Origin: Pseudomonas sp. 30_B
Lineage (GTDB): Bacteria > Pseudomonadota > Gammaproteobacteria > Pseudomonadales > Pseudomonadaceae
DNA length: 64,000 nucleotides
Direction: 5' to 3'
Assembly (NCBI RefSeq): GCF_017491605.1
Contig: NZ_JAFGYY010000010.1
Span: 62,001 to 126,000 of the forward strand
Shown here: positions 29,991 through 38,985 of the stretch, piece after piece
Numbering within the stretch: position 1 is the stretch's first letter
Layout of the letters: every line of letters starts with the position of its first letter
Notes under the pieces: generated by a model
Database searches by the model: none
What the model saw: the letters and a program-made list of their open reading frames with translations, nothing else
Told to the model about the DNA's origin: nothing
Translations under genes and position numbers: made by a program

Positions 29991-30749
29991 TCAGCTCGGC
30001 ACATCCTTGCGCAACTTCACCGGCTCTTCGCCGCGCTTGCGCGCCATGGCGCCGCGCAGGCGGATGTTGATCGCTTCCACCGCCAGCGAGAAGGCCATGG
30101 CGAAGTACACGTAGCCCTTGGGAATGTGGACTTCGAAGGATTCGGCGATCAGTACAGTGCCGACCACGATAAGGAACGACAGCGCCAGCATCTTCAGCGA
30201 CGGGTGCTTGTCGATGAAGGCGCTGATGGTGCCGGCCGAGAGCATCATCACGCCGACCGAGATGACGATCGCGGCGATCATCACCGGTACGTGCTGCACC
30301 AGGCCGACTGCGGTGATCACCGAGTCCAGGGAGAACACGATATCGATGATCGCGATCTGGATGATGATGCCCATGAAGCCGCGCGTCTTGCCGCCCTGCT
30401 GCCCACCCTCTTCCGCGCCTTCGAGGCTGTGGAAGATTTCCAGGGTGCTCTTGAACAGCAGGAACAGGCCGCCGAAGAACAGGATCAGGTCACGCCCGGA
30501 AATGCCGTGCTCGAACACCGTGAACAGGTCGGCGGTCAGGCGCATCACCCAGGTGATCGACAGCAGCAGCAGGATGCGCGTACCCATCGCCAGCGCCAGG
30601 CCGAAGAAACGTGCGCGGGGTTGCTGGGCGGCCGGCAGGCGGCCGACCAGGATCGAGATGAAGATGATGTTGTCGATGCCCAGAACGATTTCCAGGGCGG
30701 TCAGGGTCAGAAAGGCAACCCAGATCTCGGGGCTAGTGAGCCATTCCAT
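29991..30749 (-). CDS. TerC-family integral membrane protein
   Basis: The 252-residue membrane protein has the TerC signature LEIVLGIDNIIFISIL, with acidic residues inside helices, and the repeat IAIIDIVFSLDSVITAVGLV. Members export metal ions such as manganese and some give tellurite resistance; this short (YgdQ-like) class is mostly uncharacterised. No tellurite genes are near. Confidence 0.9.
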   Translation of the reverse strand: MEWLTSPEIWVAFLTLTALEIVLGIDNIIFISILVGRLPAAQQPRARFFGLALAMGTRILLLLSITWVMRLTADLFTVFEHGISGRDLILFFGGLFLLFKSTLEIFHSLEGAEEGGQQGGKTRGFMGIIIQIAIIDIVFSLDSVITAVGLVQHVPVMIAAIVISVGVMMLSAGTISAFIDKHPSLKMLALSFLIVVGTVLIAESFEVHIPKGYVYFAMAFSLAVEAINIRLRGAMARKRGEEPVKLRKDVPS

Positions 30750-30817
30750 AGTGGGGGATATCCGTCAGGGGTGGTGGGGAGATTCGATCCGCGCCAGCGG
30801 CGGGCTCACGCCCGCCC

Positions 30818-32728
30818 TCATTCGCTGGCTTCCAATTGGCGTTGCAGCTCTTCGAGAGTTTCCAGCGCCATCAACCAGTCCTCTTCCAGCTCGCTTTCGC
30901 GGGTCTTGAGGGTTGCCTGGCGGGCCAGCAGGTCGCGCAATTCATCCTTGCGCGCGGCTTCGTAGAGCGCACTGTCGCCCAGGCGCTCTTCCAGCTCGGC
31001 GAGCTGTTCGTGGACCTTGCCCAACTCCTTCTCCAGCTTCTCCGCCTCGCGCTTGTGCGGGGCCAGTTGCTGGCGCAATGCAGCGGCAGCCTGGCGCAGG
31101 GCACGCTTGTCGGTCTTGTCGCCGGCCGGTGCGGCAGGGGTGGAAGGCGCCTGCCGGGCGCGGAAATCCACCAGCCAGCGGGCATAGTCGTCGAGGTCGC
31201 CGTCGAACTCGCGAATGCGCCCGTCGGCCACCAGCAGGAATTCGTCGGTGGTGCTCTTGAGCAGGTGACGATCGTGGGACACCACCACCACGGCGCCGGA
31301 GAATTCCTGCAGCGCCAGGGTCAGCGCCAGGCGCATTTCCAGGTCGAGGTGGTTGGTCGGTTCGTCGAGCAGCAGCAGGTTGGGTTTCTGCCAGGCGATC
31401 AGCGCCAGGGCCAGGCGCGCCTTCTCGCCACCGGAGAAATTCAGCACCGGCTCGTCGCAGCGATCGCCACGGAAGTCGAAGCCGCCGAGGAAGTCGCGCA
31501 GGGTCTGTTCGCGTTCGGCCGGGGCGATGCGCGCCAGGTGCAGCAGCGGGCTGGCCTTGGGGTCGAGCGAATCGAGCTGGTGCTGGGCGAAGTAGCCGAT
31601 GGCGAGGTTCTCGCCGCGACCGAGTTCGCCGGAGAGCAGCGACAGGTCGCCGGACAGGGTCTTGATCAGGGTCGACTTGCCCGCGCCGTTGGGGCCGAGC
31701 AGGCCGATACGCGCACCGGGCACCAATTGCAGCTTGACCTTCTCCAGCACGGTCTTCTCGCCATAGCCCAGGCGGGCCTCGGAGAGATTGAGCAGCGGGC
31801 TGGAAATCTTGTCGGACTCGCGGAAGGCGAAGTCGAACGGCGAGTCGACGTGGGCCGGCGCCAGTTCTTCCAGGCGTTCCAGCGCCTTGATCCGGCTCTG
31901 CGCCTGGCGGGCCTTGGTGGCCTGGGCGCGGAAGCGGGCGATGTATTTTTCCATGTGGGCGCGCTGCGCCTGCTGCTTCTCGTACGCCTGTTGCTGCTGG
32001 GCGAGGCGTTCGGCGCGGGTGCGCTCGAAGGCCGAGTAGCCGCCGCGGTACAGGGTCAGCTTGCGCTGTTCGAGGTGGGCGATGTTGTCCACCACGGCGT
32101 CGAGGAAGTCGCGGTCGTGGGAGATCAGCAGCAGCGTGCCCGGGTAGCCCTTGAGCCACTCTTCCAGCCAGAGGATGGCGTCGAGGTCGAGGTGGTTGGT
32201 GGGTTCGTCGAGCAGCAGCAGTTCGGAGGGGCACATCAGCGCCTGCGCCAGGTTCAGGCGCATCCGCCAGCCACCGGAGAAGTCGCCGACACGGCGATCC
32301 ATCTGCTCGGGCGTGAAGCCCAGGCCGGCCAGCAGCTTGCGCGCGCGGGCATCGGCGGTGTATCCGTCGGCGCTGTCCAGTTCGCTGTGCAGGCGCGCCA
32401 GGGCGGTGCCGTCGTGGGCCTCTTCAGCCGCGGCGAGATCCGCCTGGATCTTGCGCAGGTGCACGTCGCCGTCGAGCACGTAGTCGACGGCAAGGCGGTC
32501 GAGGGTATCGACCTCCTGGCGCATGTGCGCGATGCGCCAGTCCGCCGGCAGGTAGCAGTCGCCGGCATCCTGGCCGAGCTGGCCGCGCAGCAGGGCGAAC
32601 AGGCTCGACTTGCCGGCGCCGTTGGCGCCGATCAGGCCGACTTTCTGTCCGGCGTGCAGGGTGAGTTCGGCACCTTCCAGCAAGCGCTGGGGGCCACGCT
32701 GTAGCGTAAGATTTTGTAGTCGAATCAT
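30818..32728 (-). CDS. ABC-F family ATPase (YheS-like)
   Basis: The 636-residue protein has two ATPase domains with no membrane segments. Walker A motifs are GANGAGKSS and GPNGAGKST, signatures are FSGGWRMR and FSGGEKAR, and Walker B motifs are LLLLDEPTNHLDL twice. A charged linker lies between the domains, and a C-terminal coiled coil runs from about residue 550 (HKREAEKLEKELGKVHEQL). ABC-F proteins bind the ribosomal E site; YheS acts on stalled translation. It is divergent from the TIGR02444 gene. Confidence 0.93.
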   Translation of the reverse strand: MIRLQNLTLQRGPQRLLEGAELTLHAGQKVGLIGANGAGKSSLFALLRGQLGQDAGDCYLPADWRIAHMRQEVDTLDRLAVDYVLDGDVHLRKIQADLAAAEEAHDGTALARLHSELDSADGYTADARARKLLAGLGFTPEQMDRRVGDFSGGWRMRLNLAQALMCPSELLLLDEPTNHLDLDAILWLEEWLKGYPGTLLLISHDRDFLDAVVDNIAHLEQRKLTLYRGGYSAFERTRAERLAQQQQAYEKQQAQRAHMEKYIARFRAQATKARQAQSRIKALERLEELAPAHVDSPFDFAFRESDKISSPLLNLSEARLGYGEKTVLEKVKLQLVPGARIGLLGPNGAGKSTLIKTLSGDLSLLSGELGRGENLAIGYFAQHQLDSLDPKASPLLHLARIAPAEREQTLRDFLGGFDFRGDRCDEPVLNFSGGEKARLALALIAWQKPNLLLLDEPTNHLDLEMRLALTLALQEFSGAVVVVSHDRHLLKSTTDEFLLVADGRIREFDGDLDDYARWLVDFRARQAPSTPAAPAGDKTDKRALRQAAAALRQQLAPHKREAEKLEKELGKVHEQLAELEERLGDSALYEAARKDELRDLLARQATLKTRESELEEDWLMALETLEELQRQLEASE

Positions 32729-32775
32729 GGCGGCGGAGTTTATCAGCTTCGCCTGGCAATCGCTGTGGGTGGTCT

Positions 32776-33240
32776 ATGTCTGATGATGTCTGGTCGTATG
32801 CGCTGCAACTCTACGCCCGCCCCGGGGTTGAGGCGGCCTGCCTGTCCCTGCAGGAAGGCGGTGCGGATGTCTGCCTGCTGCTCGCTTCGACGTGGCTGGG
32901 AAGCACTGGCGTGGCCTTTTCGCCGGCACGCATCAGTGCCTTGGAAAGCGCAGCGCGAAACTGGCGAGATCAAGTGATAGTGCCGCTGCGTTCGCTGCGT
33001 CAGCAATGGCGCGAAGCGGCGCAGCAGGATGCGGCGCTGGCCGGTCTGCGCGAACGACTCAAGCAACTGGAGCTGGACGCGGAAAAGGTCCTGCTGGAGC
33101 GGCTTGAGAGCGTGGCGAAGGATTGGCCACGGGGTGAAGCGGAAGACTTGTCGCGCTGGCTGGATGCAGCGGCGGGAGACGCTGGCAGCTTGCGCCGCGA
33201 TGCGCGGGAAACCCTGCGCATCGCGGCGAGCCTCTCCTGA
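32776..33240 (+). CDS. TIGR02444-type conserved protein
   Basis: The 154-residue protein starts MSDDVWSYALQLYARPGVEAACLSLQEG and is largely helical. The LLLASTWLG segment and a Leu/Glu-rich C-terminal half resemble the TIGR02444 family of pseudomonads. No function is established. It is divergent from the ABC-F gene and ends 4 bp before the algP stop, in the arrangement known from P. aeruginosa. Confidence 0.85.
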   Translation: MSDDVWSYALQLYARPGVEAACLSLQEGGADVCLLLASTWLGSTGVAFSPARISALESAARNWRDQVIVPLRSLRQQWREAAQQDAALAGLRERLKQLELDAEKVLLERLESVAKDWPRGEAEDLSRWLDAAAGDAGSLRRDARETLRIAASLS

Positions 33241-33243
33241 GCC

Positions 33244-34467
33244 TTAGGAAGCGCTGGAGGAGGGGTTGCTGGTGCTGGCCGGAGCTGCCGGTGCCGGAGT
33301 GGCGCTGGCGGCCGGAGCAGCGGCAGGAGCAGCCGGCGCGGTCGGTTGAGCAGCCGGTGCGGCAGGCGCTACCGGAGCGGCCGGCTTGGCTGCAACAGGC
33401 TTGGCAGCCGGTTTGGCAGCGGGCTTCGCAGCAGCAGGCTTGGCAGCCGGTTTGGCGGCGGGCTTCGCAGCAGCAGGCTTGGCAGCCGGTTTGGCGGCGG
33501 GCTTCGCAGCAGCAGCCTTGGCAGCCGGTTTGGCGGCGGGCTTCGCAGCAGCAGCCTTGGCAGCCGGTTTGGCGGCGGGCTTCGCAGCAGCAGCTTTGGC
33601 AGCCGGCTTGGCGGCGGGCTTCGCAGCAGCAGCCTTGGCAGCCGGTTTAGCGGCGGGCTTCGCAGCAGCAGCTTTAGCAGCCGGCTTGGCGGCGGGCTTC
33701 GCAGCAGCAGCTTTAGCAGCCGGCTTGGCGGCGGGCTTCGCAGCAGCAGCTTTAGCAGCCGGCTTGGCGGCGGGCTTCGCGGCAGCAGCTTTAGCAGCCG
33801 GCTTGGCGGCGGGCTTCGCAGCAGCAGCTTTGGCAGCCGGTTTTGCGGCAGGCTTCGCAGCAGCAGCTTTGGCAGCCGGCTTGGCGGCGGGCTTCGCGGC
33901 AGCAGTTTTGGCAGCCGGTTTGGCAGCGGGCTTCGCAGCAGCAGCCTTGGCAGCCGGTTTAGCGGCGGGCTTCGCGGCAGCAGCCTTGGCAACCGGTTTG
34001 GCAGCAGGCTTCGCGGCGGCAGCTTTAGCAGCAGGCTTGGCAACCGGCTTGGCAGCGGCGGCCGGCTTGCGGCTGGCCAGGCTCTTGCCTGCGGCTTCCT
34101 TCACTTTTGCCACGCCCTGGGCGAGCTTCAGGCTTTCCTGAACATCGCGTTTGAGGTTAGCGATGTAGGCACGGGTTTCAGTCTGGCGGGTCTTCAGAGT
34201 TTCCAGCGCATCGTCCAGCTCAGCGATGGCGGACTTCGCCTTGGCCTGAGCCTTGGCCTTGCCCTCTTTGCTGGCTTCCTGCAGCTTGGTGCGAGCGTTG
34301 TGCAGTTTCTCCTGTGCCTTGCCGCGTTGTTTCTCGAGTTTGGCGAGGAGTTTTTCTGCGTCGACGAGGGCCTGCTTGCAGGCGTCTTCGAGGTGATCGA
34401 TCAGGCTGTGGGACAACTGCTGCAGCAGGTGCAAAGGGGTAGTGACTGGTTTCTTGTTGGCCGACAT
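33244..34467 (-). CDS. algP: AlgP histone-like regulator with KPAA repeats
   Basis: The 407-residue protein has a helical, charged N-terminal part (residues 1-130, MSANKKPVTTPLHLLQQLSHSL and an Ala/Lys/Glu coiled coil). A long lysine-alanine-proline tail like eukaryotic histone H1 follows. AlgP (AlgR3) binds DNA and affects alginate genes in P. aeruginosa. I use the ATG at 34467; the longer frame extends over the divergent promoter. It is somewhat longer than the P. aeruginosa protein because of repeat number. The C-terminal end turns to APAAPAAQPTAPAAPAA. Confidence 0.95.
   Translation of the reverse strand: MSANKKPVTTPLHLLQQLSHSLIDHLEDACKQALVDAEKLLAKLEKQRGKAQEKLHNARTKLQEASKEGKAKAQAKAKSAIAELDDALETLKTRQTETRAYIANLKRDVQESLKLAQGVAKVKEAAGKSLASRKPAAAAKPVAKPAAKAAAAKPAAKPVAKAAAAKPAAKPAAKAAAAKPAAKPAAKTAAAKPAAKPAAKAAAAKPAAKPAAKAAAAKPAAKPAAKAAAAKPAAKPAAKAAAAKPAAKPAAKAAAAKPAAKPAAKAAAAKPAAKPAAKAAAAKPAAKPAAKAAAAKPAAKPAAKAAAAKPAAKPAAKAAAAKPAAKPAAKPAAAKPAAKPAAKPAAAKPAAKPAAKPVAAKPAAPVAPAAPAAQPTAPAAPAAAPAASATPAPAAPASTSNPSSSAS
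33380..34070. repeat. 39-bp coding tandem repeat in algP
   Basis: Roughly 17 copies of a 39-bp unit encode AAAAKPAAKPAAK with few substitutions (Thr, Val). Neighbouring copies are nearly identical at the DNA level. Such arrays expand and contract by slippage or recombination. Confidence 0.9.
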
Positions 34468-34594
34468 GACGTGCCTCCTGGCGGACGTGGTTGCGCCCAT
34501 ACTAGCCCCGTCAGAAGCCGCTCGCCACTGTCCTGATTGAGCTGGAGGCCGCGCCCGGCATAATCTCCAGCGGATTTCACAGCCGAGAGAACCC

Positions 34595-35245
34595 ATGCTT
34601 CGTCTTGCCCCGCTCTGCTTGCTCCTCGCCCCTCTGCTGGCCAGCGCCGCACCACCCAAGGATGAACTGGCCTACAGCCTGGGTGTGCAACTGGGCGAAA
34701 GACTGCATCAGGAAGTCCCCGACATCGCCATCAACGACCTGCTGGAAGGCCTGCGCCAGAGCTATCGCGGCGAGCCGCTGGCACTGCCGCCCGAGCGTAT
34801 GGCGACGGTGCTCGGCGCCCACGATCAGGAGCAGAAAAACTCCCCTGCGCCCACCGATTCCAGCAACTCCGCAAGGGCTGCGGAGAAGCGTTTTCTGGTC
34901 AACGAAAAGGCCCGCTACGGTGTTCGCGAATTGCCCGGTGGCGTATTGGTCAGCGAGTTGAAAGCCGGACGCGGCAACAGCAATCCACAGTTGCGCGAGG
35001 CACGGGTGAACTACAGCGGCAGCCTGGCGGACGGCAGCCCGTTCGATGCCAGCACCTCACCGCAATGGTTCCGTCTCGACGCGGTCATTCCCGGTTGGCG
35101 CACGGCGCTGCAGGCGATGCCGGTAGGCGCTCGCTGGAGAGTGGTGGTGCCTTCGGCACTGGCGTATGGCGCCGACGGCGCGGGCGACCTGATTCCACCC
35201 TACGCGCCCCTGGTGTTCGAGATCGAGCTGCTGGAGAGTCGCTGA
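34595..35245 (+). CDS. FKBP-type peptidyl-prolyl isomerase (periplasmic)
   Basis: The 216-residue protein has a signal peptide (MLRLAPLCLLLAPLLASA), then an FKBP_N dimerisation helix region beginning DELAYSLGVQLGERLH. The FKBP domain runs from ARVNYSGSLADGSPFDAS to IPPYAPLVFEIELLE. The VIPGWRTALQAMPVGARWRVVVPSALAYG core keeps the active-site Trp and Tyr. It is a folding catalyst in the envelope. The gene is divergent from algP and convergent with algQ. Confidence 0.93.
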   Translation: MLRLAPLCLLLAPLLASAAPPKDELAYSLGVQLGERLHQEVPDIAINDLLEGLRQSYRGEPLALPPERMATVLGAHDQEQKNSPAPTDSSNSARAAEKRFLVNEKARYGVRELPGGVLVSELKAGRGNSNPQLREARVNYSGSLADGSPFDASTSPQWFRLDAVIPGWRTALQAMPVGARWRVVVPSALAYGADGAGDLIPPYAPLVFEIELLESR

Positions 35246-35248
35246 AAC

Positions 35249-35286
35249 AAAAACGGCGCGATCGCTCAAAGCGCTCGCGCCGTTTT
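35249..35286. terminator. Bidirectional terminator between the FKBP gene and algQ
   Basis: The stem AAAACGGCGCGA / TCGCGCCGTTTT has an inner TCGCTCAAAGCG loop. Confidence 0.85.
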
Positions 35287-35302
35287 CGCACAAGGCGATC
35301 GA

Positions 35303-35770
35303 TCAGACCGTGGCGACGTTCTGTCCGTGTGCGTTGTGCAGCACTTCGATCAGGCAATCTTCCAGTTCGAAGCGTTCGTGCAGTTGCTGACGCAGGCTCT
35401 TCAACTCGCTGGTCAGGCAGGTGCCTTCGCGGCAGTCGCCGTTGTCGCAGCGATCGTTGAAGTTGAGTGCGTTGGCGGTGATGGTTTCGAGGCGGGGGTA
35501 GATCTGCTTGGCCAGTTCCAGACCCCGGGTGTCACCGAAGGCCTGCGCTTCGTTCATCAGCTGTTCGTAGACTTCGAAGTGCCCTGCCGACACGTAGTCG
35601 AGCAGAAGCTGGCAGAAGCTCTGGAGGTCTTGGGCGTTGGTCTTCGGCGCCTGGACACCGTCCAGGGAATCGAATGCCCGGACCAATTCATGTCGATCCC
35701 GCAGCCAGCGGTCGATCAGCTGGTGTACGCCTCCCCAACGTTCCTGGGCATTACGGCAGCTCTCGAGCAT
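35303..35770 (-). CDS. algQ: AlgQ (Rsd-family anti-sigma-70 factor)
   Basis: The 155-residue helical protein starts [23 protein letters not shown], which matches Rsd/AlgQ. The family binds region 4 of RpoD and shifts polymerase use between sigma factors; in P. aeruginosa it influences alginate and siderophore genes. A Cys cluster ([11 protein letters not shown]) lies mid-protein. The ATG at 35770 fits the family start. A longer in-frame extension is not supported. Confidence 0.94.
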   Translation of the reverse strand: MLESCRNAQERWGGVHQLIDRWLRDRHELVRAFDSLDGVQAPKTNAQDLQSFCQLLLDYVSAGHFEVYEQLMNEAQAFGDTRGLELAKQIYPRLETITANALNFNDRCDNGDCREGTCLTSELKSLRQQLHERFELEDCLIEVLHNAHGQNVATV

Positions 35771-36024
35771 GTTGTCCTCACTTCCCTTGTCGCCGTCCCG
35801 GCAATGTCCGCCCCGGGACAATATTCTGTCGACGTTCGACATCCGCGAAATTGGTTTTCTTCGGTGGCGGCTTTCCGGCGGAATGGAAATCCAGAGTATG
35901 CCCGCCCGATTCTGCCTTCAAGACACCGGTGCGCGGAAAATTAATACGAGCGTTTAATCGGCAAGCCGCGGCCTCTCTGGCCTGCGCCGCACAGCGCAGA
36001 CCAGGGCCGAAAGGGCTGCGACGC

Positions 36025-36507
36025 TCAGCCGCGGCGGAAGAACTGGAAGATGGCGAACAGCGAGAACGCGATGAAGGCGAGCAGGCTCCACTCCGGAATG
36101 CTCAGGCTGAGCAGGGTCCAGCTGACCTCGGCACAGTCGGCCGAACCGTGGAACATGGTGTAGATGATCTTGGTGTAGGGCATGCTTTCGAGCATGTAAT
36201 CCAGCGGCGGCAGGCACGCCGGCAACTGGTCCGGCGGCAGGGTCTGCAGCCAGATCTGCCGGCCCGCGGTGCCGGCACCGGCCAGTGAACAGAGCAGGAT
36301 CAGCACCGAGTACACGCGAGCGCCACGGCCATGCAGCCCGGCGATCAACGCGAAGAGTCCGGCGCCCGCGAAGAAGATGCGCTGCAGGATGCACAACGGG
36401 CAGGGCTCCAGCCCGATCACGTACTGCAGGTAGAAGCCGGTGCCGAGCATGGCGGCGCAGGCGATGAAGGCGAGGAAGAACAGGGAACGAGGGCTGGCCA
36501 GGTTCAT
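36025..36507 (-). CDS. dsbH: DsbB-family disulfide oxidoreductase (DsbH)
   Basis: The 160-residue inner-membrane protein has four helices, the quinone-side pair in EPCPLCILQR, and a second periplasmic pair (ACLPP and DCAEVSW). It re-oxidises DsbA by passing electrons to ubiquinone. P. aeruginosa has two such proteins; this position next to algQ corresponds to DsbH. Confidence 0.92.
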   Translation of the reverse strand: MNLASPRSLFFLAFIACAAMLGTGFYLQYVIGLEPCPLCILQRIFFAGAGLFALIAGLHGRGARVYSVLILLCSLAGAGTAGRQIWLQTLPPDQLPACLPPLDYMLESMPYTKIIYTMFHGSADCAEVSWTLLSLSIPEWSLLAFIAFSLFAIFQFFRRG

Positions 36508-36621
36508 GGCGGCTCCGCTGAATGGGCTGCTGCAGGAAGGGCGCTACGGTAGAGGAAAGACCGGCGCCGTTTCAAGGCGGCTGTCTAAACTGCCGGTGGC
36601 ACTCATCCGGGAATCCATGCC

Positions 36622-37706
36622 ATGCGTCGTCCGCTGCCGCTTTTTGCGCTGTTGTGTCTGATCAGCCTGCCAGCCTGTTCGGACAACTCACTGGGATTCA
36701 TCCGACTGCCCGAGGGCTTCCACATCAGCCTGTTTACCGACCAGGTGCCTGCGCACGCGCCATGGCCTGGGGCGATGCGGGCACCCTGTTCGTCGGCAGT
36801 TCGAGCGCTGGCAAGGTCTATGCCGTGCGCCCGGACGGCCGTGTCTCGGTGGTGGCCGAGAAGCTGCAGATGCCCGTGGGCGTAGCCTTCCGCAAGGGCG
36901 ACCTGTATGTCTCGGCCATCAGCCGCGTCCTGGTCCTGCGCGATATCGAGAAGCACCTCGACGCACCGCCTGCGCCCGAGGAGCTGCCCGCCCGATTCCC
37001 CGCCGAGACGGCCCATGGCTGGAAATTCATCGCCTTCGGGCCGGATGACAAGCTCTACGTTCCGGTCGGAGCGCCCTGCAACATCTGCCGCCCGGACCGC
37101 GAACGCTACGCCAACCTGCAACGCATGAGCCTCGATGGCAGCGACCGCGAAGTGGTCGCCTACGGCATCCGCAACACCGTCGGCTTCACCTGGCACCCGC
37201 AGACGCAGCAACTCTGGTTCACCGACAACGGCCGCGACCTGCTGGGCGACGACCTGCCCAGCGACGAGCTGAACAAGGTCAGCCGCGTGGGCGAGGACTT
37301 CGGCTATCCCGACTGCCACCAGGGCGACCTTGCCGACCCCGAGCAAGGCAAGACGCCCTGCTCCGCCTTCACTCCCCCGGTAGCCAAGCTCGGTCCGCAT
37401 GTGGCGGCGCTAGGGCTGCGCTTCTACACGGGCGACCAGTTCCCACCGGAGTATCGCAATAACCTGTTCATCGCCGAGCACGGCTCCTGGAATCGCAGCC
37501 AGAAGATCGGCTATCGCGTGGCGCGGGTGGAGCTCAACGAGGACGGCTCGCTCAAGCGCCAGAGCGTATTCGCCGAAGGCTGGCTGGACGCGAACGGCGG
37601 CGTGCATGGCCGCCCCGTCGACGTACTGGTGGCACCCGACGGCGCGCTGCTGGTGAGCGACGACCAGAAAGGCGCGATATATCGCATCAGCTACGACAAG
37701 CCCTGA
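36622..37706 (+). pseudogene. PQQ-type sugar (sorbosone) dehydrogenase, frameshifted
   Basis: The N-terminal part is a lipoprotein signal with lipobox LPAC (Cys19) followed by FIRLPEGFHISLFTDQVP. The rest of the beta-propeller continues in another frame from AMAWGDAGTLFVGSSSAGKVYAV to the end at 37706, with typical GPDDKLYVPVGAPCN, YGIRNTVGF, NRSQKIGYRV and GRPVDVLVAPDGALLVSDD. The frames switch at about 36748-36752. Restoring one G in CCTGCGCAC would give the family sequence VPGARAMAWGD. Either the gene is broken or the assembly lost a base; everything else is intact (about 361 residues if corrected). Confidence 0.85.
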
Positions 37707-37712
37707 GAAAGC

Positions 37713-37738
37713 AAAACGGCGCCCGCAGGCGCCGTTTC
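37713..37738. terminator. Bidirectional terminator between the dehydrogenase and hemY
   Basis: The stem AAAACGGCGCC / GGCGCCGTTT has the loop CGCA. Confidence 0.85.
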
Positions 37739-37752
37739 TTCAGGCATCGGGA

Positions 37753-38985
37753 TCAGGCCCGAGCCGCCACCGGCAACGAAGCCGACGGCGCCAACAGGCC
37801 CAGGCCTTCCTGGAACAGCTGGTTGCTGCGCTCCACCTCGCCCAGTTGCGCCAGCAGACGCGCCAGCTCGGCGCAGGCCTCCGCGCTGCGCTGGCGGGCG
37901 ATGCTGGCCTCCAGGTACTCGCGCGCCTTGCCCCACAGCTTGTTCTGCTGGCTCAGGCGACCGAGGGTGAGCAGCAGCTCAGGGTCGTCCCCATGCTGCT
38001 TCAGCCAGCCTTCGGCGGTCTTCAGCTGGTGTGCGCCATCGCGACCGCGGGCGCGGCCATACAGGTACACCAGGCGGCTGTCGTAGCCTTCCTTGAGGGC
38101 CTTGCGCAGCACGTCTTCGGCTTCTTCCGGAGCGCCCAGGCGCAGCAGCTGCTCGGCGTACGCCGCCACCAGCGGCGGCTGTGCGCGAAGATTGGACGGC
38201 ACGCTCTGCCAGCGCTGGGTCAAAGCATGCAGGCTGCGCTCGCCCTGCCCCATACCCTGCTCGCCGGCCTCGCCCAGCGAGGCGATCCAGCTGCGGCGCT
38301 CCAGGTCGGCCAGCTCGGCGTTCTGCAGCACCCGCTCCTTGCGCAACTCGGGCAGCAGCACGCACAGCGCCTGCCAGTCGTGCAGGCTGACGTACAGCTG
38401 CTGGAGCAGGCGCAGCACGGTGGGATGGCGCGGATGGTCCTGGTGCAGCTTGTCCAGCACGGTACGCGCCTGGCCGACATCGCCACGGTTGATCAGCAGC
38501 TGGGCACGGGTCAGGCCCACGGCCAGCTCGGCGCCCGGCTCACGCTTCAGGGCGTGATCGAGCAACTCATCGCATTCTTCGGTCTTGCCGAGTTCATTGG
38601 CCGCGCGGGCAGCGCCCAGGAAGTGCGGCAGCGGACGCTCGCTCAACTCGGCGGCGCGGCGCAGGTGACGCAGCGCCTGCTGCCAGTGCCCTTCGGCGAG
38701 GTCTCGCTGGCCGTTCTCCTCGGCCAACAGCGAACGGCGGCGACGGTTGAAGCGCGACCAGGGGTTGACCACCCGCCCGGACACGCCCAGCAGACGCATC
38801 GCCACCCGTACCGCCAGGTAGACCGCCCAGAACACCACCAGCAGTGCGAGGAAGGTCCACAGGCTGGATTCGTAGCGGAAGCTCTTGTAGGCGATCAGCA
38901 CGTAGCCCGACTGCTCGGCAACGGCCAGACCGATCAGGGTGGCCGCCAGCACGACGGCCAGGATCAGCACATAGACGCGGCTCAT
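37753..38985 (-). CDS. hemY: HemY-like TPR membrane protein
   Basis: The 410-residue protein has two N-terminal membrane helices (YVLILAVVLAATLIGLAVAEQ and LWTFLALLVVFWAVYLAV), then cytoplasmic tetratricopeptide repeats (HWQQALRHLRRAAELSE, PGAELAVGLTRAQLLINRGD and others). It is the last gene of hemCDXY. It is unrelated to protoporphyrinogen oxidase despite the name. The role is thought to be in haem synthesis or its regulation. It overlaps hemX by 4 bp. Confidence 0.93.
   Translation of the reverse strand: MSRVYVLILAVVLAATLIGLAVAEQSGYVLIAYKSFRYESSLWTFLALLVVFWAVYLAVRVAMRLLGVSGRVVNPWSRFNRRRRSLLAEENGQRDLAEGHWQQALRHLRRAAELSERPLPHFLGAARAANELGKTEECDELLDHALKREPGAELAVGLTRAQLLINRGDVGQARTVLDKLHQDHPRHPTVLRLLQQLYVSLHDWQALCVLLPELRKERVLQNAELADLERRSWIASLGEAGEQGMGQGERSLHALTQRWQSVPSNLRAQPPLVAAYAEQLLRLGAPEEAEDVLRKALKEGYDSRLVYLYGRARGRDGAHQLKTAEGWLKQHGDDPELLLTLGRLSQQNKLWGKAREYLEASIARQRSAEACAELARLLAQLGEVERSNQLFQEGLGLLAPSASLPVAARA

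Noticed and set aside
33380..34070. Regular repeats as a possible CRISPR array
   Set aside because: The units are contiguous, without unique spacers, and are in frame in algP; no cas genes are present.
33386..34141. Plus-strand frame encoding an AAGLAAGF repeat
   Set aside because: It is the complement of the algP tandem array; the repeat alone creates the open frame.
37753..38985. hemY read as protoporphyrinogen oxidase
   Set aside because: The protein has membrane helices and TPR repeats and lacks an FAD-binding motif; it is the unrelated HemY of the hemCDXY operon.
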